Shown here piece after piece: positions 16,842-24,693 of a stretch of 64,000 bases of DNA; position 1 is the stretch's first letter; each line of letters opens with the position of its first letter. Both the position numbers and the translations under genes were made by a program. The DNA comes from Sphingobacteriia bacterium (lineage in GTDB: Bacteria; Bacteroidota; Bacteroidia; Bacteroidales; UBA7960), in NCBI GenBank assembly GCA_011390575.1, contig JAABSE010000001.1, forward strand, positions 1 through 64,000, given 5' to 3'. Below the pieces are notes generated by a model. The model was not told the origin of the DNA and did not search any database. It was given only the letters and a program-made list of their open reading frames with translations.

Positions 16842-17774
16842 TTAAAGGGTTGTTTTGCTGTGGATAAAGTCTGCCAGCACTCCTTCTTTAAGAGCATAGG
16901 AAGAGTAGTACATCTGGTCAATTTTAAACCTTTTCTTGATGTAACGTATAAAAATACTGGCGTAAACGATGGTATCTATTCTGTATTCTACCAGGCCGGG
17001 CATCGCTTTTCTTTCCGATTCGGAGCTGGCCAGCAACGTTTTATAAATACTTTTGAAGTCAGCATTATCAAAAGCATAGATTTTATCATAGGGTGTACTA
17101 TCCGGTTTTTGTGCAAGTATCATATCTGCCAGCGATTCGAAAGAACCCGAGCATCCAATGAGATTTTTTACAGGATTCTTTTTTAAATGACTGGCAAGGG
17201 GTTGAAGCATTTCTTTAAAATGCATTATAATGCTCTCGATGTTTTCCTCAGTAACAGGATCCGCAGGTTTGAATTCCTGCAATAATCTTGCAGCACCCAA
17301 ATCAAAACTCTTTTTCCATACTACCTGTTGTTCTTCTGCGATGATAAACTCTGTACTACCACCTCCAATATCCATAATCAGAGAGGGTTCGTCAAGGTCT
17401 TCAATAGCCAGGTTAACTCCTTTGAAAATATACTGGGCTTCGGTATCTCCATTGAGAACCTGTATCATGACTCCGGTTTTATCAAGAATCTTTTTCACAA
17501 AATCAGGTCCGTTCTGGCTGCTGCGAACTGCCGAGGTTGCAAAGGCTTGTATAGCATCAACTTTATGTTTCTTGGCAGCTTGCACCATTTCAAGAAAAAC
17601 CCTGACACCTCGCTGAAAAGCTTCAGGAGCAATCTTATTGTCTTTGAGTCCTCCTTCTCCGAGCTTCACACTCTTTTTGGTGTTGAGAATAATACGGTGT
17701 TGCCCGCCTGGTTGAAATTCGGAAATTAAAAGGTTAAAGGTATTCGTTCCACAATCAATTATCGCTGCTATCAT
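16842..17774 (-). CDS. ppx: Exopolyphosphatase / Ppx-GppA family phosphatase
   Basis: The 310-residue protein has the actin-fold phosphate-binding motifs of the Ppx/GppA family: DCGTNTFNLLI at the N terminus, KLGEGGL, FATSAVRSS, and DIGGGSTEFI near 145. The family removes terminal phosphates from polyphosphate or the gamma phosphate from pppGpp. At about 310 residues it is the short two-domain form without the C-terminal HD-like domain of E. coli enzymes. It precedes the NtrC-type regulator on the minus strand with 21 bases between, so the two may share a transcript. Which substrate is used cannot be told from sequence. Confidence 0.88.
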   Translation of the reverse strand: MIAAIIDCGTNTFNLLISEFQPGGQHRIILNTKKSVKLGEGGLKDNKIAPEAFQRGVRVFLEMVQAAKKHKVDAIQAFATSAVRSSQNGPDFVKKILDKTGVMIQVLNGDTEAQYIFKGVNLAIEDLDEPSLIMDIGGGSTEFIIAEEQQVVWKKSFDLGAARLLQEFKPADPVTEENIESIIMHFKEMLQPLASHLKKNPVKNLIGCSGSFESLADMILAQKPDSTPYDKIYAFDNADFKSIYKTLLASSESERKAMPGLVEYRIDTIVYASIFIRYIKKRFKIDQMYYSSYALKEGVLADFIHSKTTL

Positions 17775-17896
17775 GGGGATAGTTTTCTGTTTAATTTGTC
17801 CGGGTGGCTGTTACAAAGATAAGAAACCAACGGATGAAAATGATATTAAAAAGTATATTCCTGCAGTTATGCAGTACTGATAAATGAATTAGGGTA

Positions 17897-19243
17897 TTAT
17901 CTGTTATACCTTAGCCAATTCCAGATTTCTTTGTATGATATTTTCTTACCATACATCAATATGCCGGTTCGGTAAATTCTTGCTGCAATCCAGGTTGTAG
18001 CCAGAAATCCGGCAATAAGCAACACAGCTGAGATTATTATATCACTGGTGGGAACTCCGAATGGAATTCTTACCATCATGATAATGGGGGAAGTAAACGG
18101 AATAATTGACAGCCAATAGGCCACCGGACCAAAGGGATTGTTCATCACCATTTGTGCCATTACAATGGAAAAGATCATTGGAATGGTAATGGGTAGCATA
18201 AACTGTTGTGTATCTGCTTCATTGTCTACTGCAGCGCCAACGGCGGCAAAAAGGGCAGCATAAAGAAGGTAGCCTCCCAGAAAATAGAAAATGAAGCTGA
18301 AAATCATAACCGTGAAGTTGATGGCGTTGAGTGACTCCATTACCTGGCCGGCAGCTGTGTTATGTTGCTGCACCTCTTGCATTCTTGCCTGCAATTCAGC
18401 AGGGTTTAAAGATTGTGAACCCGTAACATATATCTGTTCCTGGGGGGTAAACCGAAACGTTTCAGGCATAGCTATGCTTACCCCGCTAACAATGGCGAAG
18501 GTGAGAATAATCCATATGCTGAATTGTGTAAGTCCTACCAGTGCAATTCCCAGTATTTTCCCCATCATCAACTGAAAGGGTTTTACAGAGGATACAATGA
18601 TTTCAACTATGCGGCTGGTCTTTTCTTCCATTACCCCTCTCATAACCTGCGAACCAAACAGAAAAACAAAGAAATAGATAAGAATGCCGCTGAAAATACC
18701 TACTGCCATACTCACTTCGGGGTAGTCGGTTTGTTCGTGGCCGTCACGAAGCAGCCGGATAGCCTGAATGCTGATTTTTGTTTCGGTGGCACGCAATACT
18801 TCTGCGTCAATTCCCGCTGTTGCCATTTTCATGCTCTCAAACTCGTTTTTGAGTATACTCTCAATATAAAGCTTTGCATTCATATTGATGGCTTTCTGGC
18901 TGAATAGCCGCAAAGTGGAAGGAGCATGAAAGGCCGTGGTGGGGATGTGCAATATGGCGTCAAATTTTTCTTCCTTTAAAAGCTCAATGGCCAGATCGAT
19001 ATCAACATTTAAATCAATAAATTCCACGTTGTTGGCATCGGCAAATTCTGTGTAGAACAGTTGCGTGTCGTCAACAATGGCCACTTCGTAAACGGAATCA
19101 GAAACCTGTGCGATAAATACCGGCACGACCAGTAATGCTGCCATCAGAATTGGCCCAAGAATAGTCATTACTATGAATGATTTCTTTTTTACCCTGCTCA
19201 GGTATTCTCTTTTTAGTATGGTGAAAGTTTTGTTCATCCCCAA
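17897..19243 (-). CDS. ABC-2 type exporter permease (NatB-like)
   Basis: The 448-residue membrane protein has a first transmembrane helix near residues 23-45, a large extracytoplasmic loop (about 46-185), and five or more helices in the C-terminal half, the layout of ABC-2 permeases of the NatB type. The segment MRGVMEEKTSRIVEIIVSS near 205-223 is the conserved coupling motif of this group. Its ATPase is encoded 9 bases upstream. NatAB exports sodium in Bacillus; other members export antibiotics or lipids, so the substrate here is open. Confidence 0.88.
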   Translation of the reverse strand: MGMNKTFTILKREYLSRVKKKSFIVMTILGPILMAALLVVPVFIAQVSDSVYEVAIVDDTQLFYTEFADANNVEFIDLNVDIDLAIELLKEEKFDAILHIPTTAFHAPSTLRLFSQKAINMNAKLYIESILKNEFESMKMATAGIDAEVLRATETKISIQAIRLLRDGHEQTDYPEVSMAVGIFSGILIYFFVFLFGSQVMRGVMEEKTSRIVEIIVSSVKPFQLMMGKILGIALVGLTQFSIWIILTFAIVSGVSIAMPETFRFTPQEQIYVTGSQSLNPAELQARMQEVQQHNTAAGQVMESLNAINFTVMIFSFIFYFLGGYLLYAALFAAVGAAVDNEADTQQFMLPITIPMIFSIVMAQMVMNNPFGPVAYWLSIIPFTSPIIMMVRIPFGVPTSDIIISAVLLIAGFLATTWIAARIYRTGILMYGKKISYKEIWNWLRYNR

Positions 19244-19252
19244 ATAGCCTGT

Positions 19253-20248
19253 TTATGAATTGGAATTATTTACCTGATCGGTCAATGTGTGTTGGTTGAG
19301 TGTTGTATTTCGTTCCTGCGGATATTTGCCGGTCACGGTTTTTATAAAGACATCATTCATAGTGGGAAGCTCCTCATGGAAACTGTGCAGGTCAGCATAG
19401 GGTAGAATGTGCCGGATTAAATCATTGGCAGAAACCTTTTCTCTGAGTTTAACCCTGATGTCTTTGAGACCGTCTTTCCGGGTTTTCTCTTCAAGCAGTT
19501 CTGCTACCGGTTCAAATAATTTCGCTGTTTCCCCATTCTGGTTGTTGATGCTCAGTGAAAAGATTTGGGAAGAATGGGATTTTCGAATGTCCTCTACCTT
19601 GCCATCAAGTATTTTTTCTGACTTATTGATAAGGGCTATATGGTCGCACAATTCTTCTACAGAACTCATGTTGTGGGTAGAGAAGATAATGCTTGTACCC
19701 TGGTTCTTAAGGTTGAGAATTTCGTCTTTCAGCAAATTGATATTGATAGGGTCGAAGCCGCTGAAGGGTTCATCAAAGATTAAAAGTCGGGGACGATGCA
19801 AAACTGTTACTATGAACTGAACTTTTTGCTGCATCCCTTTTGACAGCTCTTCCACTTTTTTGTCCCACCATGGCATGAGGTCAAATTTTTCAAACCATTG
19901 CCTGAGCAATACCTTGGCATCACTGTGTTTTACATCCTTTAGCCGGGCAAGATACATGGCCTGTTCGCCCACTTTCATTTTTTTGTACAATCCTCTTTCT
20001 TCGGGAAGGTATCCGATTTCTTTTATGTGTCCGGGGTTTAGCTTCTGCCCGTTAAAAAGTAAATTGCCCCTGTCGGGGGCAATTATCTGGTTAATAATCC
20101 GAATGAGGGTTGTTTTTCCTGCTCCGTTGGGCCCCAGCAAACCAAATATTCCGCTTTGAGGCACTTCAATGGAAACATTCGTCAAAGCCTGATGCTTGTC
20201 ATACTTTTTTGAAACCTCCTCCGCCTGGAATATGTATTGCATGGGCAT
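19253..20248 (-). CDS. ABC exporter ATPase (NatA-like)
   Basis: The 331-residue ATPase has Walker A GLLGPNGAGKTTL, the Q-loop region GYLPEERGLYKKM, signature LSKGMQQKV, Walker B LLIFDEPFSGFDP and a switch His in FSTHNM. About 100 residues follow the nucleotide domain, as in the DUF4162-bearing NatA/drug-export ATPases. Met3 is an alternative start. It is directly followed by its permease gene, forming a two-gene exporter unit. Confidence 0.92.
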   Translation of the reverse strand: MPMQYIFQAEEVSKKYDKHQALTNVSIEVPQSGIFGLLGPNGAGKTTLIRIINQIIAPDRGNLLFNGQKLNPGHIKEIGYLPEERGLYKKMKVGEQAMYLARLKDVKHSDAKVLLRQWFEKFDLMPWWDKKVEELSKGMQQKVQFIVTVLHRPRLLIFDEPFSGFDPININLLKDEILNLKNQGTSIIFSTHNMSSVEELCDHIALINKSEKILDGKVEDIRKSHSSQIFSLSINNQNGETAKLFEPVAELLEEKTRKDGLKDIRVKLREKVSANDLIRHILPYADLHSFHEELPTMNDVFIKTVTGKYPQERNTTLNQHTLTDQVNNSNS

Positions 20249-20329
20249 GTTCTTAAATTTGCAGTTATGATTCGATATTTTGCCTTAAAATGGGCACGCG
20301 TAAATGGTGCAAGCCAGTAAAAACTGTTT

Positions 20330-21493
20330 TTACTGGAAGTAGTCCTTCATTCTTTCAAAAAAGCTTTTGTCATTTTTCTGGGGTTTGGGAATGAAGCTTT
20401 CTGATTTTGCCAGTTTTTCCAGGATTTGCTTTTCTTCCTTGCTGATATCCTGGGGTGTCCATACATTTATATTTACCAGCAAATCGCCACGACCATAGGC
20501 GTTGACCGAAGGTAAACCTTTTCCTTTCAAACGCAACACTTTACTGGATTGGGTGCCGGGCTCAATTTTTATTCTTGCTTTTCCTTCCAGCGTGGGGACT
20601 TCTATGGTTGTTCCAATGGCTGCATCAGGAAAGCTGATATAGTGGTCATAAAGCAGGTTATTGCCATCTCTGATCAGATGTTCATGTTTTACCTCTTCAA
20701 TCAAAACGATAAGATCTCCTGGCACTCCGCCGCGGGCAGCAGCATTGCCCTTGCCACTCATCGACATTTGCATTCCTTCGCCTACCCCGGCAGGAATATT
20801 GATGGAAATTACCTCTTCATCTTTAACGATTCCGTTGCCATAGCAGGTATTACACTTTTCTGTAATGATTTGTCCTTCACCACCACATGATGGGCATGAA
20901 GAGGTCGTCTGCATTTGTCCCAGGAAGGTATTCGTCACGCGGGTAACTCTTCCACTTCCATTACAGGTTGAACAGGTACGGAATGAACTGCCGTCTTTGG
21001 CTCCATTTCCTTTACAGGTTTTACAGGAGACATATTTGGAAACTTTAATCTTCTTTTCTACCCCTTTCAAAACTTCTTCAAGGGTCAGCTTCACTTTTAT
21101 GCGAAGGTTAGAGCCTCTGTTTACCCTGCGACCTCTGGTTCCTCCACCGCTGAAACCTCCACTAAAGCCGCCGCCAAAAGCACCTCCGAAGATATCTCCA
21201 AACTGGCTGAATATATCTTCCATGGACATACCGCCGCCAAAGCCACCTCCATAGCCGCCACCGCCGTTGCCTAATCCGGAATGGCCATAACGATCGTACC
21301 GTGCTTTCTTCTCCGGATTACTCAGCACCTCATAGGCCTCCGCTGATTCTTTAAATTTTTCTTCAGCTTCTGTATCACCGGGGTTTTTGTCGGGATGGTA
21401 TTTCAGTGCCTTTTGCCGGTAGGCTTTCTTTATCTCCTCTGCGGTGGCATTTTTTGATAATTCAAGTATTTCGTAATAATCTCTTTTCGACAT
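20330..21493 (-). CDS. dnaJ: DnaJ (Hsp40) co-chaperone
   Basis: The 387-residue protein has a J domain (1-70, HPD in YHPDKNPG), a Gly/Phe-rich linker (about 75-125), four zinc-binding repeats ([32 protein letters not shown]; about 158-225) and the C-terminal substrate-binding domains. It delivers unfolded proteins to DnaK and stimulates its ATPase. It starts 11 bases after grpE, so the two form an operon; dnaK and hrcA are not in the window. Confidence 0.98.
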   Translation of the reverse strand: MSKRDYYEILELSKNATAEEIKKAYRQKALKYHPDKNPGDTEAEEKFKESAEAYEVLSNPEKKARYDRYGHSGLGNGGGGYGGGFGGGMSMEDIFSQFGDIFGGAFGGGFSGGFSGGGTRGRRVNRGSNLRIKVKLTLEEVLKGVEKKIKVSKYVSCKTCKGNGAKDGSSFRTCSTCNGSGRVTRVTNTFLGQMQTTSSCPSCGGEGQIITEKCNTCYGNGIVKDEEVISINIPAGVGEGMQMSMSGKGNAAARGGVPGDLIVLIEEVKHEHLIRDGNNLLYDHYISFPDAAIGTTIEVPTLEGKARIKIEPGTQSSKVLRLKGKGLPSVNAYGRGDLLVNINVWTPQDISKEEKQILEKLAKSESFIPKPQKNDKSFFERMKDYFQ

Positions 21494-21504
21494 TTTTTAG
21501 TTTT

Positions 21505-22179
21505 TTAATTGGCAACCACTACTTTTGCAAATCGCAACACTTTGCCATTCAGCATATAACCTTTTTGTACTTCGTCAACTACCTTGCCTTTTTGTTTTTC
21601 ATCACTGGCAGGTATGTTGGTAATTGCTTCATGGAAATCAGTGTCGAATTCTTCCCCAATGGTGGGAATTTCTTCCAGCCCCTTGTGCTTGAGGGTCGTT
21701 TTCAGTTTGGTTTGTATCAGATTCAGCCCTTCTGTCAGTGCTTCAATGTCAGGATTCTCAGTTGCTGACTTGTAAGCCCTCTCCAGGTCATCCAGAACAG
21801 GCAAAACAGCCTCTGTAATTTCTGCAGAAGCAGTTTTGGTCAGTTCAAGTCTTTCTTTTATGTTCCTTTTGCGGAAATTGTCAAAATCTGAAAAGAGTCT
21901 CAGGTATTTGTCATTAAGTTCCCGGTTTTTTTCTTCCAGTTGTTTTATCATAATATCACGTGGGTCGGATTCCTGCTGTTCTTCATCCCTGGCCTCTTTA
22001 TCTGACTGGGTATCCGCAGGTTCATCCGGGATTGTATCACCCTTTTCGGTTTCTGATTCTGTTTTTGTGGTCTCTGCTGTATTGTCAGCTGAGTTATTTG
22101 TGTTTTGTGACTTTTCGTCAGTATCTTTATCCGTTTGGGAAACTTGTTCCCGGCGGATTTCTTTCTCTTTTTTTGTCAT
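21505..22179 (-). CDS. grpE: GrpE nucleotide-exchange factor
   Basis: The 224-residue protein has a long acidic, low-complexity N-terminal region (about 1-75), a coiled-coil helix (about 75-150, including LFSDFDNFRKRN), and the C-terminal beta domain ending with GYMLNGKVLRFAKVVV, the GrpE signature. It releases ADP from DnaK. It is the first gene of the grpE-dnaJ pair. Its upstream region has an AGGAG close to the ATG, unusual in a genome that otherwise shows few such sites. Confidence 0.97.
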   Translation of the reverse strand: MTKKEKEIRREQVSQTDKDTDEKSQNTNNSADNTAETTKTESETEKGDTIPDEPADTQSDKEARDEEQQESDPRDIMIKQLEEKNRELNDKYLRLFSDFDNFRKRNIKERLELTKTASAEITEAVLPVLDDLERAYKSATENPDIEALTEGLNLIQTKLKTTLKHKGLEEIPTIGEEFDTDFHEAITNIPASDEKQKGKVVDEVQKGYMLNGKVLRFAKVVVAN

Positions 22180-22235
22180 GTTCTCCTGTCGGTATTTTTA
22201 TGTTAGTACTATTCAAAAAGCAAAACAGCTACAAG

Positions 22236-22268
22236 CAAAGTTTTTGCCATAATGCTAATAAGGTCAAA
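22236..22268 (-). promoter_or_regulatory. Likely promoter of grpE-dnaJ
   Basis: On the minus strand, TTTG (22265-22268) and AAACTTTG (22236-22243) are 21 bases apart, close to the Bacteroidota consensus with one mismatch in the -7 box. It lies about 57 bases before the grpE start. No CIRCE repeat is visible, so HrcA control is not supported. Confidence 0.45.
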
Positions 22269-22281
22269 ATGGCAGTAATTG

Positions 22282-23586
22282 CTAAATCCGTTTGATGTTT
22301 GCGCCCAGTTTGTTGAGTCTTTGATCAATGTTCTGATATCCTCTGTCTATTTGTTCTATATTGTGGATGGTGCTTTTTCCTTCTGCACTCAGGGCCGCAA
22401 TCAGCAACGCTACTCCGGCTCTGATATCAGGCGATGTCATTTCAAGGGCTTTGAGAGGGTATTGTCTGTTGAGGCCGATAACGGTAGCCCGGTGCGGATC
22501 ACATAAAATGATTTGCGCTCCCATATCAATGAGCTTGTCTACAAAAAACAACCGGCTTTCAAACATTTTCTGGTGGATAAGCACACTTCCCCGGGCCTGT
22601 ATGGCAGCCACCAGCACCACACTTAACAAATCGGGAGTGAAGCCGGGCCAGGGAGCATCGCTGATAGTCAGGATACTTCCATCAATAAAGTTTTCAACCA
22701 TATATTCCTCCTGTGAAGGGATATGTATATCATCATTTACCACTGAATAATGGATTCCCAGTTTGCTGAATACCGAAGGGATGATGCCTAACTGTCTGAA
22801 CTGTACATTCTTGATGGTTATATCGCTTTGGGTCATTGCTGCAAGGGCTATAAAACTCCCTATTTCAATCATATCGGGAAGCAGGGTATGCGTACAGCCT
22901 GATAATTCGTCCACCCCGTTGATGGTTAGAAGATTGGATCCTACTCCGCTGATTTTTGCTCCCATGTTGTTGAGCATCCTGCAAAGCTGCTGCAAATAAG
23001 GTTCGCAGGCAGCATTGTAAATCGTCGTAGTTCCTTTTGCCAGCACGGCAGCCATTACGATATTGGCAGTTCCTGTAACTGACGCTTCATCCATGAGTAG
23101 GTAACTGCCCTTGAGTTCCCGGGCACTGATACTGTAAAACCCTGACTGTGCATCATAATGAAATTCAGCTCCCAGCGCTTGTAACCCGGTAAAATGGGTG
23201 TCAAGTCTGCGTCTTCCTATCTTGTCTCCGCCTGGTTTGGGAATAAAAGCTTTTTTAAATCTTGCCAGCAAGGGTCCGACAATCATAACAGAGCCCCTCA
23301 GTTTTGAGGCTTTCTTTTTAAATGCTTCAGAATTCAGGTAGTCAATGTCGATGTTATCTGCCTGGAAGGAAAACCTGCCCTGTGAAATTTTTTCTGTTTT
23401 TACCCCCAAATCTGTTAGCAAGTCTATCAGATTATTGACATCAATGATATCGGGGATGTTGTCAATAACAATCTTCTCTTTGCTCAGCAGCGTTGCACAG
23501 ATTATCTGTAAAGCTTCATTTTTGGCTCCCTGGGGAATAATTTCCCCGTTCAGTTTTCGTCCGCCTTGAATTTCAAAAGAACCCAT
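22282..23586 (-). CDS. murA: MurA, UDP-GlcNAc enolpyruvyl transferase with Asp in place of catalytic Cys
   Basis: MurA transfers enolpyruvate from PEP to UDP-GlcNAc, the first committed step of peptidoglycan synthesis. The 434-residue protein has the N-terminal QGAKNEAL (Lys22/Asn23) and the flexible-loop segment KPGGDKIGRRRLDTH. In most bacteria the loop carries Cys (Cys115 in E. coli), the residue alkylated by fosfomycin. Here it is Asp121 (minus-strand codon GAC at 23224-23226). Asp at this position is known to keep activity and give fosfomycin insensitivity in Mycobacterium and Chlamydia. It lies 111 bases after the DUF4290 gene on the same strand, a conserved pairing in Bacteroidota. Confidence 0.96.
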   Translation of the reverse strand: MGSFEIQGGRKLNGEIIPQGAKNEALQIICATLLSKEKIVIDNIPDIIDVNNLIDLLTDLGVKTEKISQGRFSFQADNIDIDYLNSEAFKKKASKLRGSVMIVGPLLARFKKAFIPKPGGDKIGRRRLDTHFTGLQALGAEFHYDAQSGFYSISARELKGSYLLMDEASVTGTANIVMAAVLAKGTTTIYNAACEPYLQQLCRMLNNMGAKISGVGSNLLTINGVDELSGCTHTLLPDMIEIGSFIALAAMTQSDITIKNVQFRQLGIIPSVFSKLGIHYSVVNDDIHIPSQEEYMVENFIDGSILTISDAPWPGFTPDLLSVVLVAAIQARGSVLIHQKMFESRLFFVDKLIDMGAQIILCDPHRATVIGLNRQYPLKALEMTSPDIRAGVALLIAALSAEGKSTIHNIEQIDRGYQNIDQRLNKLGANIKRI

Positions 23587-23697
23587 TTTTATTGGTTTAT
23601 GGTCTGAGAATAATAAAAATCAGCCCGTAAGGGGAGTTACAGGCTGTTGGTAAATTATTAAAGCAGGAAACAAGCTAAAGCATTTAATGCAATAAGC

Positions 23698-24360
23698 TTA
23701 ATTCTTTTTCTGCTTTTTATAAGAACCTCCTTTGGAAGAAGATTGTTTTTTCTGATAGCCTTTCTTTTTGCCTCCGGAGGTGCTTCCGGGCATGGCACCG
23801 CTGGTTTTTGCCAGAATATCCTGCGTATTGTTGAGCTTAATGCTCTCGTCGAGTTTTAGCTTTCCTTTTGATAACAACTCAAGGTGAGAAGCAATTTCTT
23901 CATCCGTAACCGAATCCCTGTTCCAGGTGAGATACGATTTTTTCAAATGGTTGGCGATCATTTTTACCAGCACCTGCTTTTCTTCTCCCTCTTCATACTC
24001 GCTGGCCTTAGCAATCATTTCCTCGATATGCCTGCCGTAATGCCGTATTTTAATGTGGTTAGACGGATACTTCAGCTTTTCGGGTTTGCGGTTTAAGGTT
24101 TCTTCTGATGGAATAGGATAGGGGGAATCCACATCCAGTTCAAAATTCGACATGATAAACAAATGATCCCACAATTTATGCTTGAAATCATTGATGTCGC
24201 GCAGATGCGGGTTAAGCTGACCCATAACCTGAATGGTAGCTTTGGCCAGTTGATTCCGTTTTTCGCGGCTTTCAATGGACTGAATGTATTCAATCATTTT
24301 TTGAATATTTCTTCCATATTCGGAAATATTCATTTTTGACCGTTGAGAATTGTATTCCAT
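23698..24360 (-). CDS. DUF4290-family protein
   Basis: The 220-residue protein has a mostly helical N-terminal domain with YGRNIQKMIEYI, LNPHLRDINDFKHKLWDHLF and HYGRHIEEMI, which I recognise as the DUF4290 family restricted to Bacteroidota. The final 30 residues are rich in Lys, Gly and Ser, suggesting a flexible basic tail that could bind nucleic acid or an acidic partner. No signal peptide is seen. The gene precedes murA on the same strand, as it commonly does; its function is unknown. Confidence 0.85.
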   Translation of the reverse strand: MEYNSQRSKMNISEYGRNIQKMIEYIQSIESREKRNQLAKATIQVMGQLNPHLRDINDFKHKLWDHLFIMSNFELDVDSPYPIPSEETLNRKPEKLKYPSNHIKIRHYGRHIEEMIAKASEYEEGEEKQVLVKMIANHLKKSYLTWNRDSVTDEEIASHLELLSKGKLKLDESIKLNNTQDILAKTSGAMPGSTSGGKKKGYQKKQSSSKGGSYKKQKKN

Positions 24361-24693
24361 AAAATGAACTGATAGGTTAGATTAGCGCTGATGTTTCTTT
24401 TCGGGAAAAAAGTGTTACAGGGTTGAAAATGTTGAAAGATAAGTAAGTATCATTTAAAAAATATTATCCCGGGCAATGCAACAATAGTAACTATAAAACT
24501 AATTTTTGCCTGAAGAAGGATTTCTTTTACAAGTATAATACGGAAAAGAATTGCGATAATTATCCGGAGTGCAGAAAAAACACACTATATACTATAATAA
24601 AACGCTGGCTGAACTGAAAAGAAAACCTGACAATGGATAGTATCACAATCGTTTGGCAAATATATAAAATAAAAACCGAATCTCAGAGGGTAA
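24361..24693. other. Intergenic region between helicase and DUF4290 genes
   Basis: This 333-base AT-rich stretch lies between two minus-strand genes and has no supported gene. Its only signal is a minus-strand promoter-like pair near the helicase end (described separately), which would give DUF4290-murA a leader of about 290 bases. No clear terminator hairpin with T run was found. Confidence 0.4.
24657..24687 (-). promoter_or_regulatory. Possible promoter of DUF4290-murA
   Basis: On the minus strand TCTG (24684-24687) and TATATTTG (24657-24664) are 19 bases apart, one mismatch from TTTG-N19-TAnnTTTG. The distance to the gene is long (about 297 bases), so a closer promoter is possible. Confidence 0.35.

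Noticed and set aside
16575..17186. 203-codon plus-strand frame spanning the regulator and Ppx/GppA genes
   Set aside because: It is antisense to two well-supported genes and shows no family motif.
22180..22281. CIRCE operator before grpE
   Set aside because: The sequence has a TTAGTACTA-like stretch but no TTAGCACTC-N9-GAGTGCTAA repeat.
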